Shown here piece by piece: positions 23,500-31,942 of a DNA stretch of 39,100 bases (within the stretch, counting starts at the first letter, position 1; every line of letters begins with the position of its first letter). The notes below the pieces were generated by a model that did not search any database, was not told where the DNA came from, and saw only the letters and a list, made by a program, of their open reading frames with translations. A program made the position numbers and the translations under genes. The DNA is from Gammaproteobacteria bacterium (GTDB lineage Bacteria > Pseudomonadota > Gammaproteobacteria > Steroidobacterales > Woeseiaceae), in assembly GCA_013151645.1 (NCBI GenBank), contig JAADHU010000066.1, positions 1-39,100 of the forward strand, given 5' to 3'.

Positions 23500-24756
23500 A
23501 TGAAATCCATACTGGCAGCGTCCGACGCTGCAGCATTGCTGGCGTCTTCAATCAGGGGCGAGTTGCCCGATGAACGCGGGCGATTCGGCCCGTTCGGCGG
23601 GCGCTACATACCGGAGACTCTGGTGCCGGCATTCGAGCGTCTTGAGGCGGGCGTCAGGCGGTACCTGCCGGATGCCGGGTTTCAACAGGCGTTTCGCCGC
23701 GAACTGCGGGAGTGGGTCGGCAGACCGACGGCGCTGACGTTTGCGGCACGCCTGAGCGAAAGTTGGGGCACTGAGGTCTGGCTGAAACGCGAGGATCTCG
23801 CGCATACCGGTGCCCACAAAATCAACAACGCGATTGGTCAGGCACTGCTGGCGAAAAGACTGGGCGCAAAACGCGTGATCGCTGAAACCGGTGCCGGGCA
23901 ACACGGAGTTGCCTCGGCGGCAGCCTGCGCAAGAGTCGGGCTGCCCTGTCGGGTATTCATGGGGGCCGTTGATATCGCACGGCAGGCACCGAATGTCGAT
24001 CGGATGCACCGACTCGGTGCAGAAGTCGTCTCAGTGGAGACCGGTGACAAGACGTTGCGAGCCGCCATCGATGAGGCGATGCGCGAATGGGTATCGGACC
24101 CGAATGACATCTACTACCTGCTGGGGTCGGCCGTGGGTCCGCATCCCTACCCCTGGCTGGTGCGGGAACTGCAGTCGGTTATCGGTGCGGAAGCGCGGCA
24201 GCAGATGCTCGATCAGGCGGGTGGGCTCCCGGACGTCGCCTTTGCCTGTGTCGGCGGCGGTTCCAACGCGATTGGTTTGTTCTATCCGTTGCTGGGCGAT
24301 GCAGCAATCGAACTAATCGGCGTTGAAGCGGGTGGCACCGGGAGCGGCCTGGGCCAGAACGCGGCGACGCTCGCAACCGGGACGCCGGGTGTCCTGCAGG
24401 GTTGTTATTCAATGATTCTCCAGAACGACGACGGCCAGGTGCAGGAAACGCATTCGATTTCAGCGGGGCTCGACTATTCGGGCGTCGGGCCGGAGCATGC
24501 TTTGTTGCAGGCCGTCGGCCGGGTTTCCTATGTCAGCGCCGACGACGAGGAAGCCCTCGCGGCGTTGGAGGAGGTTTGTGCGCTGGAGGGAATTCTGACG
24601 GCGCTCGAAACGGCGCATGCTTACGCGGCGGCAAAGCGCTGGTCAAAAGATCATCCGGGGAAACGAATACTGATTGGCAATTCCGGGCGGGGCGACAAAG
24701 ACATGCCGACACTGACGCAGCATCCTGTGAGGATATTCAGCCATGCAAGCGCATGA
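23500..24756 (+). CDS. trpB: Tryptophan synthase beta chain
   Basis: PLP enzyme joining indole to serine, 418 residues. The N-terminal block is GRFGPFGGRYIPETLVPAFE and the PLP lysine is in HTGAHKINN. Further landmarks are AETGAGQHGVA, the phosphate-binding CVGGGSNAIG and SAGLDYSGVGPEH. The ATG at 23500 has AAGGTG upstream. It follows trpF after a 24-base gap, the widest inside the operon, and overlaps trpA by 14 bases. Confidence 0.97.
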   Translation: MKSILAASDAAALLASSIRGELPDERGRFGPFGGRYIPETLVPAFERLEAGVRRYLPDAGFQQAFRRELREWVGRPTALTFAARLSESWGTEVWLKREDLAHTGAHKINNAIGQALLAKRLGAKRVIAETGAGQHGVASAAACARVGLPCRVFMGAVDIARQAPNVDRMHRLGAEVVSVETGDKTLRAAIDEAMREWVSDPNDIYYLLGSAVGPHPYPWLVRELQSVIGAEARQQMLDQAGGLPDVAFACVGGGSNAIGLFYPLLGDAAIELIGVEAGGTGSGLGQNAATLATGTPGVLQGCYSMILQNDDGQVQETHSISAGLDYSGVGPEHALLQAVGRVSYVSADDEEALAALEEVCALEGILTALETAHAYAAAKRWSKDHPGKRILIGNSGRGDKDMPTLTQHPVRIFSHASA

Positions 24757-25519
24757 AAAAATAGGCGTCGCGATCAATGGGGCCAGGGATGCCGGTCGTA
24801 CGGCGCTCGTTCCGTATATCACGGCGGGTTACCCGGACACGGCGACGTTCGCCGACACACTGGAAGCAGTCAGCGCGGTCGGCGATGTGGTTGAAATCGG
24901 TGTGCCGTTCTCCGACCCCATGGCCGATGGCCTGACGATCCAGCGATCCAGCCATACAGCACTGAAAAACGGTGTGAGCCTGAAATGGATTTTCGATCAG
25001 CTCGATTTGACCAAGCCGCGAGTCGAGGTACCGCTGGTGTTGATGTCCTACGTCAATCCGTTGCTGGCTTTCGGCTACGATGAACTCGCTTCGCGAGCAC
25101 TGGCAAGCGGTGTTTGTGCTTTCATCGTTCCGGACTTGCCGCTGGAAGAAAGCGATGCATTGCGCACCGCACTCGAAGCAAAAGGAGTGGGTCTTATTCA
25201 GATGGTCACCCCGGCGACGCCCGACGACCGCCTCGCAAGACTCGCGCAGGCATCGTGCGGTTTCCTGTATGCCGTCACCGTGACGGGCATCACCGGTGGA
25301 GGCGCTGAGCCGTCAGACGACCTGCCGTTCTACCTCGACAAGGTAACGGCGATATCGCCATTGCCGGTCTGTGCCGGTTTCGGTATTCGCAAGGCCGCCG
25401 ATGTTGCCTCCGTTGGAGAACACGTGGCGGGCGTCATCGTGGGATCGGCGCTGGTCGAGGTTCTGGAGCGTGGCGAAGACCCGGCCGCTTTTCTCCGCGG
25501 CCTGATTCACGCGGCCTGA
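24743..25519 (+). CDS. trpA: Tryptophan synthase alpha chain
   Basis: Cleaves indole-3-glycerol phosphate to indole and GAP in complex with TrpB. The protein has 258 residues, with catalytic Glu and Asp in VVEIGVPFSDPMADGLTIQ, the loop PDLPLEES and the phosphate site VTGITGG ... GFGIRKAADV. The gene starts within the last codons of trpB (14-base overlap), which suggests translational coupling of the two subunits. A small DUF2007-like gene follows nine bases after its stop. Confidence 0.97.
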   Translation: MQAHEKIGVAINGARDAGRTALVPYITAGYPDTATFADTLEAVSAVGDVVEIGVPFSDPMADGLTIQRSSHTALKNGVSLKWIFDQLDLTKPRVEVPLVLMSYVNPLLAFGYDELASRALASGVCAFIVPDLPLEESDALRTALEAKGVGLIQMVTPATPDDRLARLAQASCGFLYAVTVTGITGGGAEPSDDLPFYLDKVTAISPLPVCAGFGIRKAADVASVGEHVAGVIVGSALVEVLERGEDPAAFLRGLIHAA

Positions 25520-25528
25520 TCGAACAGC

Positions 25529-25837
25529 ATGAAAAAAGTGACCTCTGCAGATTCTCTGATCACGATCAGCCACTACAAGAATATTCTGACCAGCGAAGGT
25601 ATTGAAGCCTTTCTGCGCAACGAACACCTGGGCAGCATTATCGGCGAAATGCCGTTTCAGGAAGTGTGGCCGGAGCTGTGGGTGGAAAACGATCTCGACT
25701 ACGAACGGGCGAAGCAGTTGATCGACGACTCAACGATTATTGACGAGAGTCCGCAAGCATCGTGGCGATGTAAAAACTGTGGTGAAGACAATGAGGGCCA
25801 GTTCGGAGTTTGCTGGGCCTGTGAACAAGCGCCCTAA
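25529..25837 (+). CDS. DUF2007-like protein with C-terminal zinc ribbon
   Basis: A 102-residue protein. The first 70 residues resemble the DUF2007 'signal transducing protein' fold (short alpha/beta unit, ...ADSLITISHYKNILTSEGI... then WPELWVENDLDYERAKQLI). The end has a RanBP2-like zinc finger, WRCKNCGEDNEGQFGVCWAC, with Cys81, Cys84, Cys95 and Cys98. Function is unknown; in this family the domain is thought to bind something small, but that is not established. It begins nine bases after trpA and is probably cotranscribed with the trp operon. Its stop overlaps the stop of the convergent VOC gene by two bases (TAA against TAG). Confidence 0.8.
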   Translation: MKKVTSADSLITISHYKNILTSEGIEAFLRNEHLGSIIGEMPFQEVWPELWVENDLDYERAKQLIDDSTIIDESPQASWRCKNCGEDNEGQFGVCWACEQAP

Positions 25838-26700
25838 CAGGTGGCGTCTGAACCCGGTCGGGCGACGAATTCAAGTACCGTATCGAACGCGGGTTCACGA
25901 ATGACCAGGCTTGCGGGTTCGACAGATGTGGGCCGCTGGCTAGTACGGGCAATGTCGCGAATCGTCGACAAGTCGCCCGTGGAGAGAGCCACAGCACCAA
26001 AAATCGCCGGCCTGGCCAACATCGCCGTTGCCAGATGAGCGTAGCGTTCCCGGTAGGCCGCCGGAGACAGAAAGGTAATTTGTGCCCCGTCCAATCTGAC
26101 GGCTGTACAATCGCCGGAATCCACAGCATCCGAGCGCAGTAGTGCAGCGAAGTCGTCGGCGATTCGGCGCTGGTCTTCGGCGACAATGACGACCTCATGG
26201 ATGCCCGAAACTCCATTCTCATGATGCTGATATTCAGGACGCCAAACGAGTTCAGGCGTCTGATGCTCGCAAAAATAGACTCGCCCTCCGGAGAACACAT
26301 CGCTTCGAAGCTGCACTGTACGAAAGCAAGCGTCTACGGTGCGACCAGCTAACTTCACCGGCCTGGAAAAAGATATCGGAGGTTCTCCCGCCATAGCCAA
26401 CGCCTGCAAATGAGCATAGGACTCATCTGCATTGGAGGTTTTCAGAACAAGCCCGTTAATTCCCGAACACGCATTGGCTATCTCCGGGCGACCCGGCTTT
26501 TCAGTGCTCGAATCGGCCGGCAGTCCGATTAATTCCAAATAGTCGCGGCCGAACATCATGAGATGATTAATCGACCCGAGCGTGTGATAGCCGCGTTCGG
26601 TCAACTGAAACCCCAGGTCTCTGAACGCGGTCTCTGCCCGGTCCATCTGATAGCGAACATTGACTACGACGTGATCAATCTGCGGGAGTGGAACTGACAT
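25834..26700 (-). CDS. VOC/glyoxalase-like domain protein
   Basis: A 288-residue protein of the vicinal-oxygen-chelate superfamily, nearest to the glyoxalase-like (PF13468-type) proteins. It opens with PQIDHVVVNVRYQMDRAETAF, and a second repeat-like block begins around GIHEVVIVAEDQRRIAD. Metal ligands are plausibly His in IDHVV, Glu in RDYLELIGL and His in GIHEVV, but I cannot assign them with certainty. It is the last gene of the 2-oxoacid oxidoreductase operon, 26 bases after the ferredoxin. VOC enzymes can isomerise, epimerise, lyse or dioxygenate, so its reaction is not inferred. Confidence 0.75.
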   Translation of the reverse strand: MSVPLPQIDHVVVNVRYQMDRAETAFRDLGFQLTERGYHTLGSINHLMMFGRDYLELIGLPADSSTEKPGRPEIANACSGINGLVLKTSNADESYAHLQALAMAGEPPISFSRPVKLAGRTVDACFRTVQLRSDVFSGGRVYFCEHQTPELVWRPEYQHHENGVSGIHEVVIVAEDQRRIADDFAALLRSDAVDSGDCTAVRLDGAQITFLSPAAYRERYAHLATAMLARPAIFGAVALSTGDLSTIRDIARTSQRPTSVEPASLVIREPAFDTVLEFVARPGSDATC

Positions 26701-26726
26701 AGGTACCTCACAGCGGTGTTCGGGTC

Positions 26727-27017
26727 TCAGGAAGGAATCATCTCACCTGCAGGTTCGCCGCCGTTCCTGAAAACCACGGGTCGTGCGCCCTTTTTAGCCA
26801 TTGTTCCGGCCTTCGCCAGATACTTTATCCTTTCCGGAGCGCAAGCATTCACCGGACACACTAACTTGCAGCGGGCCACCGGAAAATAGCCCTCGCAATC
26901 AATACAGAGGTTTTCATCGATAACGTACTGATTGTTTGCAGGTGCGATCGCACGGACCGGGCAGTCCATTTCGCAGGCACCGCAATTGATACATTCAGCC
27001 GTAATCATGTAAGACAC
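26727..27017 (-). CDS. Alvin-type 2[4Fe-4S] ferredoxin
   Basis: A 96-residue ferredoxin. The first cluster motif is normal (CINCGACEMDCP). The second has an expanded spacing, CIDCEGYFPVARCKLVCP, that is C-x2-C-x8-C-x3-C, which defines the Allochromatium (Alvin) group with unusually low redox potential. A C-terminal extension of about 30 residues carries no cysteine. It sits two bases after the flavoprotein gene, so the two probably work as an electron-transfer pair. Confidence 0.9.
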   Translation of the reverse strand: MSYMITAECINCGACEMDCPVRAIAPANNQYVIDENLCIDCEGYFPVARCKLVCPVNACAPERIKYLAKAGTMAKKGARPVVFRNGGEPAGEMIPS

Positions 27018-27019
27018 GA

Positions 27020-28312
27020 TCAGATGACCCGTTGTTCGAAGATGCCTTCAAGACCAGCAGAAGATACTCGTTTCGAAATGGCATCCAGATCCGTTGTATA
27101 CAGGTTTCGTTCCTTCATTCGATCAAAGTAGACGGAACCCGAGAACGTATACTTCTTGCACATACCCGCTTCAGTCTCCATTTCCTCGCGCACGTTTGTT
27201 ATCGCATCACCGGTCGCAAGGCTGTCAGGCAGGATTATTGGTTCCTTGCCGGCCATCGCTCGAACGGCATTGTGCCCACCCAGTGAACCGGTCACTATCG
27301 CTTCAGTATGTCCGACCAGTAGCCCGGCCTTTTCACCGCCGCAGAAAAGGTTGTCAATGTCGCCTTCCACGCGCAGCGCATCGTCGCGGGGTGCGAGGTT
27401 CGAGTAACGCATGGAATTGCCTAACGTTCCCGAATAAGGGTCGACATATTTGACCTCTTCCATGCCTGGAAGCTGGCGCAGTTTGTGCAGAGGCATGTAC
27501 GCCAGCATCAATTTGACGTGACCGGTATCCAGCAGGATCAGATTTTCGGCGAACGCCTTAAGGGCGTATTGCGCACAGGCTTTCGCACTTTGTTTGCTGT
27601 CGCTCACTTTCAACTCGTCGGGTAACGGAATGATCGCAAGGCCGGTCCTTTCCATCTCCTCAATAATCTCCGGTGCGATCGTTTCCTTACTCAGCTTGCA
27701 CGAACCACTCATGGCACCCAGGGTTCCGTCCGGCTTTTTGCCGTTGCGCTCAGCGATACCACACATTTCGACCAGACTGACCCGGGGACCGAACGTTGGA
27801 CATCGAATGACGCACATGACGCAGCCATTGCCGTTTTCAGTGCACTGGGATTGCGCACCACAGGATCCCGTGGTGTCCAGAAAAACATCGCCTTCAACGC
27901 GGGTTCCACCTTCGAGAAGAACCGCGTTTATGGAGCCGTTATCAATGTCCGCCTCTGTAATACGACTGAACGTCCAGATTTCGATGCCGTGTTCGACCAG
28001 GCAACGCCGCACCGCGGGTTCGATTTTCGATACATCGTAAAGAGATGCATGTTTGTGACCCGGAAATTCGATGTTCACGTGACGGGAGTTCCGGTCACAA
28101 ACCTCGAATAGATGGCCGGCGCCCAGCGCGATCATCTCTTCGGCTGCGGTGAATCTGCCGTTGTTACGCATAATTCCACCCACCAGCCCCGTACCCAACA
28201 GACTGTCCGTCCGCTCAAGAAGGATAACCTCCTCGGCACCCGCGTTCCTGGCCGTCAATGCGGCGGCCGACCCGGCCCAGCCCCCACCAACGATAACGAT
28301 ACGTTTGCCCAC
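27020..28312 (-). CDS. FAD-dependent oxidoreductase with Cys-rich motif
   Basis: A 430-residue flavoprotein. The N terminus has the dinucleotide motif RIVIVGGGWAGSAAALTARNAG followed by acidic LLERTD. The C-terminal half has NLFCGGEKAGLLVGHTEAIV, as in GidA/TrmFO-like and related FAD proteins. A cysteine cluster at 151-171 (C151, C157, C164, C167, C171 before Pro) has a C-x2-C-x3-C-P core like a [4Fe-4S] ligand set. I do not recognise a characterised member. Its place between the gamma-fusion and the Alvin ferredoxin suggests it moves electrons from or to ferredoxin, possibly onto an organic substrate. Two bases separate it from the ferredoxin and one from the gene upstream. Confidence 0.7.
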   Translation of the reverse strand: MGKRIVIVGGGWAGSAAALTARNAGAEEVILLERTDSLLGTGLVGGIMRNNGRFTAAEEMIALGAGHLFEVCDRNSRHVNIEFPGHKHASLYDVSKIEPAVRRCLVEHGIEIWTFSRITEADIDNGSINAVLLEGGTRVEGDVFLDTTGSCGAQSQCTENGNGCVMCVIRCPTFGPRVSLVEMCGIAERNGKKPDGTLGAMSGSCKLSKETIAPEIIEEMERTGLAIIPLPDELKVSDSKQSAKACAQYALKAFAENLILLDTGHVKLMLAYMPLHKLRQLPGMEEVKYVDPYSGTLGNSMRYSNLAPRDDALRVEGDIDNLFCGGEKAGLLVGHTEAIVTGSLGGHNAVRAMAGKEPIILPDSLATGDAITNVREEMETEAGMCKKYTFSGSVYFDRMKERNLYTTDLDAISKRVSSAGLEGIFEQRVI

Positions 28313-28313
28313 T

Positions 28314-29585
28314 TCATTCTCCCATCAAGGTTGTTCGAGTCACTGTGTAACCGGCCACTAAAGCATCAATATTTTTCGCGACCATCTTCCTGGGAAGCTT
28401 CAGGGCGACCATCTCTTTGATGGCCTCAAGTGAAACAAAATCGGCTACGGCCGCGATGCACCCCAATGAAACAATGCCGGCGGCAATGGGCTTTCCCACA
28501 AACTCCACCGCAATTTTAATGATTGGAATCGCCAGTGATTTTGCGGGAACCGACGTGACCTGATCGCTGTCCACGATCAAGTATCCCGATGGTTTTACCG
28601 AATCGGCGAACTGCTGCAACGAATTCTCGTTCAATACGACCAGAACATCGGGATTGTCCGCGCCGGGATAACCAATGCGGCGGCTGCCCGCGACCACGTC
28701 CACCACGCTTGGGCCCCCTCGAGTGGCCGAACCGTACGATCCTCTTTGGGTGGTCCAAAGACCCGCAAGATTTCCGGCAGCGTCGCTTAGTATCGAACCG
28801 GCCAGTTTCACGCCTTGTCCGCCGATACCGGCAATCTTGATTTCGTGCCGGGGAACGTTTCGTGAGGATGGCGAAAGATTTTGCTTGTCGACAATCGGCT
28901 GCGGGTTTGCGCTTTGATCGCTCACTCGCATGCTTTGCCGGAGAGATGCGGACCAGCGTCTGTAGGACTCGAAATATTCCGGCAAGTCGGTATGACTCAG
29001 GATGCCTCGTGGCAACCGGTTTTCGGAGGTAATGCCGATCATTGAAAAGCCTGGTTTGGCCATTGCCGCACTAATCAACTGCGTGAGCTGTGGAACGTCA
29101 TCAATCGATCCACGGGACACCGAAGAAGCTTCAAGACTGGTTGCCAGCTCCAGGGGGGTCGCCTTTTTTTCGATACTTTCCTGGAACCCGTATGAATGCC
29201 AGTTCGTGCGCTTGACGACGGATTTCTCTACAGCATCGGTAACTTCTGAGCGCAGTATCAGCAGCGTCATTCCCATATTGCGCCGCGCGGCATGGATCAG
29301 GTGGTTCATGCCTAAAGTGACGGCATCTGCATTCATGATCAATAGCAGCGGGGTATCGGGCAATGCGGCCCCAAGGCCGATTGCCAGCGCAATATTTCGC
29401 CCCGGCGGGCCGTGAATAAACGAAATGGGCGGGCCGGGAAAGTCCTGTTCGGGCAGTTCCGGCAGACTGGTCAGGATGAGCGGAAGTTTCGCGTGGTCAC
29501 CTGGCGCAGCCGCATCCGAAATCACTTTCATCAATGTGTGCCAGGTATCGGTATGAGCCGTTTTACGTTGCGTCGCCGTTCTCAT
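28314..29585 (-). CDS. 2-oxoacid:ferredoxin oxidoreductase gamma subunit fused to a degenerate TPP-domain beta-like half
   Basis: A 423-residue fusion. Residues about 245-423 are a gamma/KorC domain (KIAGIGGQGVKLAGSILSDA, then RGSYGSATRGGPSV and the PDVLVVLNE block). Residues about 55-200 resemble the beta subunit encoded in the same operon: the region around MNADAVTLGMNHLIHAARRN (84-103) aligns with the KorB Mg/TPP block containing GDGDAMSIGGNHLISAMRRN. Here GDGDA has become MNADA, and the NNSIYGLTGGQ block has become RSEVTDAVEKS. There is no CxxC for the Fe-S cluster either. The beta-like half therefore probably does not bind TPP. The ATG overlaps the korA stop by four bases. Confidence 0.85.
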   Translation of the reverse strand: MRTATQRKTAHTDTWHTLMKVISDAAAPGDHAKLPLILTSLPELPEQDFPGPPISFIHGPPGRNIALAIGLGAALPDTPLLLIMNADAVTLGMNHLIHAARRNMGMTLLILRSEVTDAVEKSVVKRTNWHSYGFQESIEKKATPLELATSLEASSVSRGSIDDVPQLTQLISAAMAKPGFSMIGITSENRLPRGILSHTDLPEYFESYRRWSASLRQSMRVSDQSANPQPIVDKQNLSPSSRNVPRHEIKIAGIGGQGVKLAGSILSDAAGNLAGLWTTQRGSYGSATRGGPSVVDVVAGSRRIGYPGADNPDVLVVLNENSLQQFADSVKPSGYLIVDSDQVTSVPAKSLAIPIIKIAVEFVGKPIAAGIVSLGCIAAVADFVSLEAIKEMVALKLPRKMVAKNIDALVAGYTVTRTTLMGE

Positions 29586-30724
29586 GGAGTGTTTCTCAGC
29601 TGCGCGGTCACCTCAGCAAGAATCTCCGCGGGCGTTATCTGGTTTCCGTCTGCTTTGTTCACTCCAACAACGGCGGCCTGGCCGGCGCTCAGACGTTCGA
29701 CTTCACTACGGACCTGACCAAAATTCAATTCAGGAACAACGATGCAGTTGACGTTTTCAGTGAGTTTTTTCACCCTTTTCTCTGGAAACGGCCAGATCGT
29801 TTGTAACTTGAGCAGACCGAGCTTGATACCTTGTTGACGAGCGATGGCAACCGCATGATCGGCCGCCATGGAGGTGCCGCCGTAGGCGATCAGCGCGATT
29901 TCGGCATCGTCAAGTTGTTTTTCTTCGTACAGGAGGATGTCGTCGAGATTGTCCTCTATCTTGCTGTGCATGTGCTCCCACCATTGAGCCACCAGCGCAG
30001 AATCCTCTGTCGGATAGCCCTTTTCGTCATGGGACAGCCCGGTAACATGGTATCGATAGCCCTCGCCGAACGTTGCAAGCGGAGCGACACCGCCTTTCGT
30101 AAAAGCGAATGCCTTATAGTCTTCGGGTGATTCCGTCGGCTTCGGTCGTGCGTATATATCCAGTTCACTGCTATGTGGAACCGAGATTTTTTCCTGCAAT
30201 GCTGAAACCAGTGCATCGGCCAGAAAAATAACAGGCGTTCGATATTTTTCCGCGAAATTGAACGCTTTCACCGTCAGATCGAAACAGTCCTGCACCGAAC
30301 CGGGACTCAGCGCAATGATGGGGTGATCTCCATGAGTTCCCCAACGAGCCTGCATGACGTCACCCTGTGCGGCCTTCGTCGGCAGGCCTGTGCTCGGTCC
30401 GACACGTTGTACGTTAATCACAACGCAGGGCACCTCGCTGCCGACCGCGTAACCCAGGTTTTCCTGCATCAGCGAGAAACCCGGTCCGCTGGTGGCGGTT
30501 GCCGACTTCAGCCCACCCAGCGATGCGCCGATAATGGCCGCCATACTGGCAATCTCATCTTCCATCTGCACGAAAACACCGCCGACCTCCGGCAGACGAT
30601 CCGAAAGAATTTCCGCAATTTCCGTTGACGGAGTAATGGGATAGCCCGCATAGAATCGACACCCGGCTGCAATAGCACCCTCGGCTATCGCCTGGTTACC
30701 GTACATGACTTCAAATTCGGCCAT
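29582..30724 (-). CDS. korA: 2-oxoacid:ferredoxin oxidoreductase alpha subunit
   Basis: A 380-residue KorA/PorA-type subunit. It opens with the pyrimidine-binding domain, YGNQAIAEGAIAAGCRFYAG then YPITPSTEIAE, and has VQMEDEIASMAAIIGASLGG and ATATSGPGFSLMQENLGYAV. The C-terminal domain II contains LLKLQTIWPFPEKRV and VPELNFGQVRSEV. It lacks a built-in gamma domain, which is supplied by the downstream fusion. The substrate 2-oxoacid cannot be assigned; resemblance is to 2-oxoglutarate-type KorA. It begins one base from the ferredoxin stop. Confidence 0.93.
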   Translation of the reverse strand: MAEFEVMYGNQAIAEGAIAAGCRFYAGYPITPSTEIAEILSDRLPEVGGVFVQMEDEIASMAAIIGASLGGLKSATATSGPGFSLMQENLGYAVGSEVPCVVINVQRVGPSTGLPTKAAQGDVMQARWGTHGDHPIIALSPGSVQDCFDLTVKAFNFAEKYRTPVIFLADALVSALQEKISVPHSSELDIYARPKPTESPEDYKAFAFTKGGVAPLATFGEGYRYHVTGLSHDEKGYPTEDSALVAQWWEHMHSKIEDNLDDILLYEEKQLDDAEIALIAYGGTSMAADHAVAIARQQGIKLGLLKLQTIWPFPEKRVKKLTENVNCIVVPELNFGQVRSEVERLSAGQAAVVGVNKADGNQITPAEILAEVTAQLRNTP

Positions 30725-30970
30725 CTAGTTTGCTTCCTTGTATTTGCTGTGTTCAGGGTGCTCCGGGGGCAGTATTTCGATGGCGAAATCCGGGCAATGC
30801 AACTCACACAATTTGCAATTTATGCAGTTCTGCAATCCAGGGGTTATCGGATAGAGTTCTTCGTCTTCAGCGAGCACGTCCTGCGGACACCAGGCAACGC
30901 ACAACCCACATGCCTTGCAATAATTCTTGTCGATTCGGATGTCAAAAACACCGTGTCGGATTTCAGTCAT
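30725..30970 (-). CDS. 2[4Fe-4S] ferredoxin subunit of 2-oxoacid oxidoreductase (KorD-like)
   Basis: An 81-residue ferredoxin with two regular 4Fe-4S motifs, CKACGLCVAWCP and CINCKLCELHCP, the delta-subunit type that takes electrons from the beta-subunit cluster. Its start overlaps the end of korB by eight bases and it runs directly into korA, so it is part of the complex rather than a free carrier. Confidence 0.92.
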   Translation of the reverse strand: MTEIRHGVFDIRIDKNYCKACGLCVAWCPQDVLAEDEELYPITPGLQNCINCKLCELHCPDFAIEILPPEHPEHSKYKEAN

Positions 30971-31892
30971 CGGGACGGCCCGCGTGTTCTTTCTGTGCCC
31001 TGATATTTTCCAACATCGAAAAGTATCGGCGGCTGAAGCCGACAGACCCCTTATTCTCGAAAATCACTCCACGATCTTTTGTATCGGCGGCGACTGAGCT
31101 TTGAGCTGCATCGCTATTGGAGTCGCGTAGATACGTTTTGCCCGTCGCCGTCTCGCGTACCGGGTACGAGGCACGTTTTTTCAATAGCGGATTGCTGCGC
31201 ATGGTCTCTTTGTCCATGTTCGCAATCATTCCGGATGCCACCGGCTGTTCGTTCATCTTTCCGTAGAGAACATGGCAATTGCTGATGATCTCTACCAACG
31301 CGAAGCCCGAAATATTCAATGCTCTTTCGATGAGCTTCGTCAGAGAGGCCGTGTGATTGACGGTGGCACGGGCGAAAAACGGTGCACCTCCGGCACGCGC
31401 GAGCACTTCGAGATTCATGGGTCTCTCGAAGGTACGATGCCTGGCGGTCGTGGTACGGCTATCCATTGGCGTCGTCGGCGATGACTGTCCACCGGTCAAT
31501 CCGTAAATACTGTTGTTCACCACGATCGCCGTGATGTCCATGTTTCTGCGCATGGCACTGATCAGGTGGTTTCCGCCGATCGACATGGCATCACCATCGC
31601 CCATAATGGTGATGACCTGCATGTCCGGCCGAGCCAGCTTCAAGCCGGTCGCAAAAGCGGGTGCTCGTCCATGCGTCGTATGTATGGAATTGAAATCCGT
31701 GTAGCCGGACATGCGTCCGGTACAGCCAATCCCGGAAACCATCGCGACATCGTCTTTCTTCAGCCCTTGATAGTGAATGGCCTCGACGATCGAACGCATG
31801 ATGATGCCGAGACCGCAACCGGCGCACCAGGTTGTCGGCAGCGTTTCGGGACGCATGTAGTCGCGAAGAATATGGGATGTCTGCAGGGTCAC
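30963..31892 (-). CDS. korB: 2-oxoacid:ferredoxin oxidoreductase beta subunit
   Basis: The catalytic TPP/Fe-S subunit, 309 residues. Cluster ligands are in WCAGCGLGII (Cys23, Cys26) with a further Cys in SGIGCTGR (Cys57). The TPP-Mg motif is GDGDAMSIGGNH (98-109) followed by NNSIYGLTGGQSSPTTP. It decarboxylates a 2-oxoacid to an acyl-CoA and reduces ferredoxin. The start is GTG at 31892, with AGAGGA about 12 bases upstream; an internal ATG at 31856 is the alternative. It is the first gene of a seven-gene operon whose promoter carries an operator palindrome. The C-terminal about 60 residues are longer than in minimal KorB. Confidence 0.93.
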   Translation of the reverse strand: MTLQTSHILRDYMRPETLPTTWCAGCGLGIIMRSIVEAIHYQGLKKDDVAMVSGIGCTGRMSGYTDFNSIHTTHGRAPAFATGLKLARPDMQVITIMGDGDAMSIGGNHLISAMRRNMDITAIVVNNSIYGLTGGQSSPTTPMDSRTTTARHRTFERPMNLEVLARAGGAPFFARATVNHTASLTKLIERALNISGFALVEIISNCHVLYGKMNEQPVASGMIANMDKETMRSNPLLKKRASYPVRETATGKTYLRDSNSDAAQSSVAADTKDRGVIFENKGSVGFSRRYFSMLENIRAQKEHAGRPDD

Positions 31893-31942
31893 GGTTCGGC
31901 TTTTCCTCTGTGCACGACGTCGGCATTACGATGAGACCGGGC

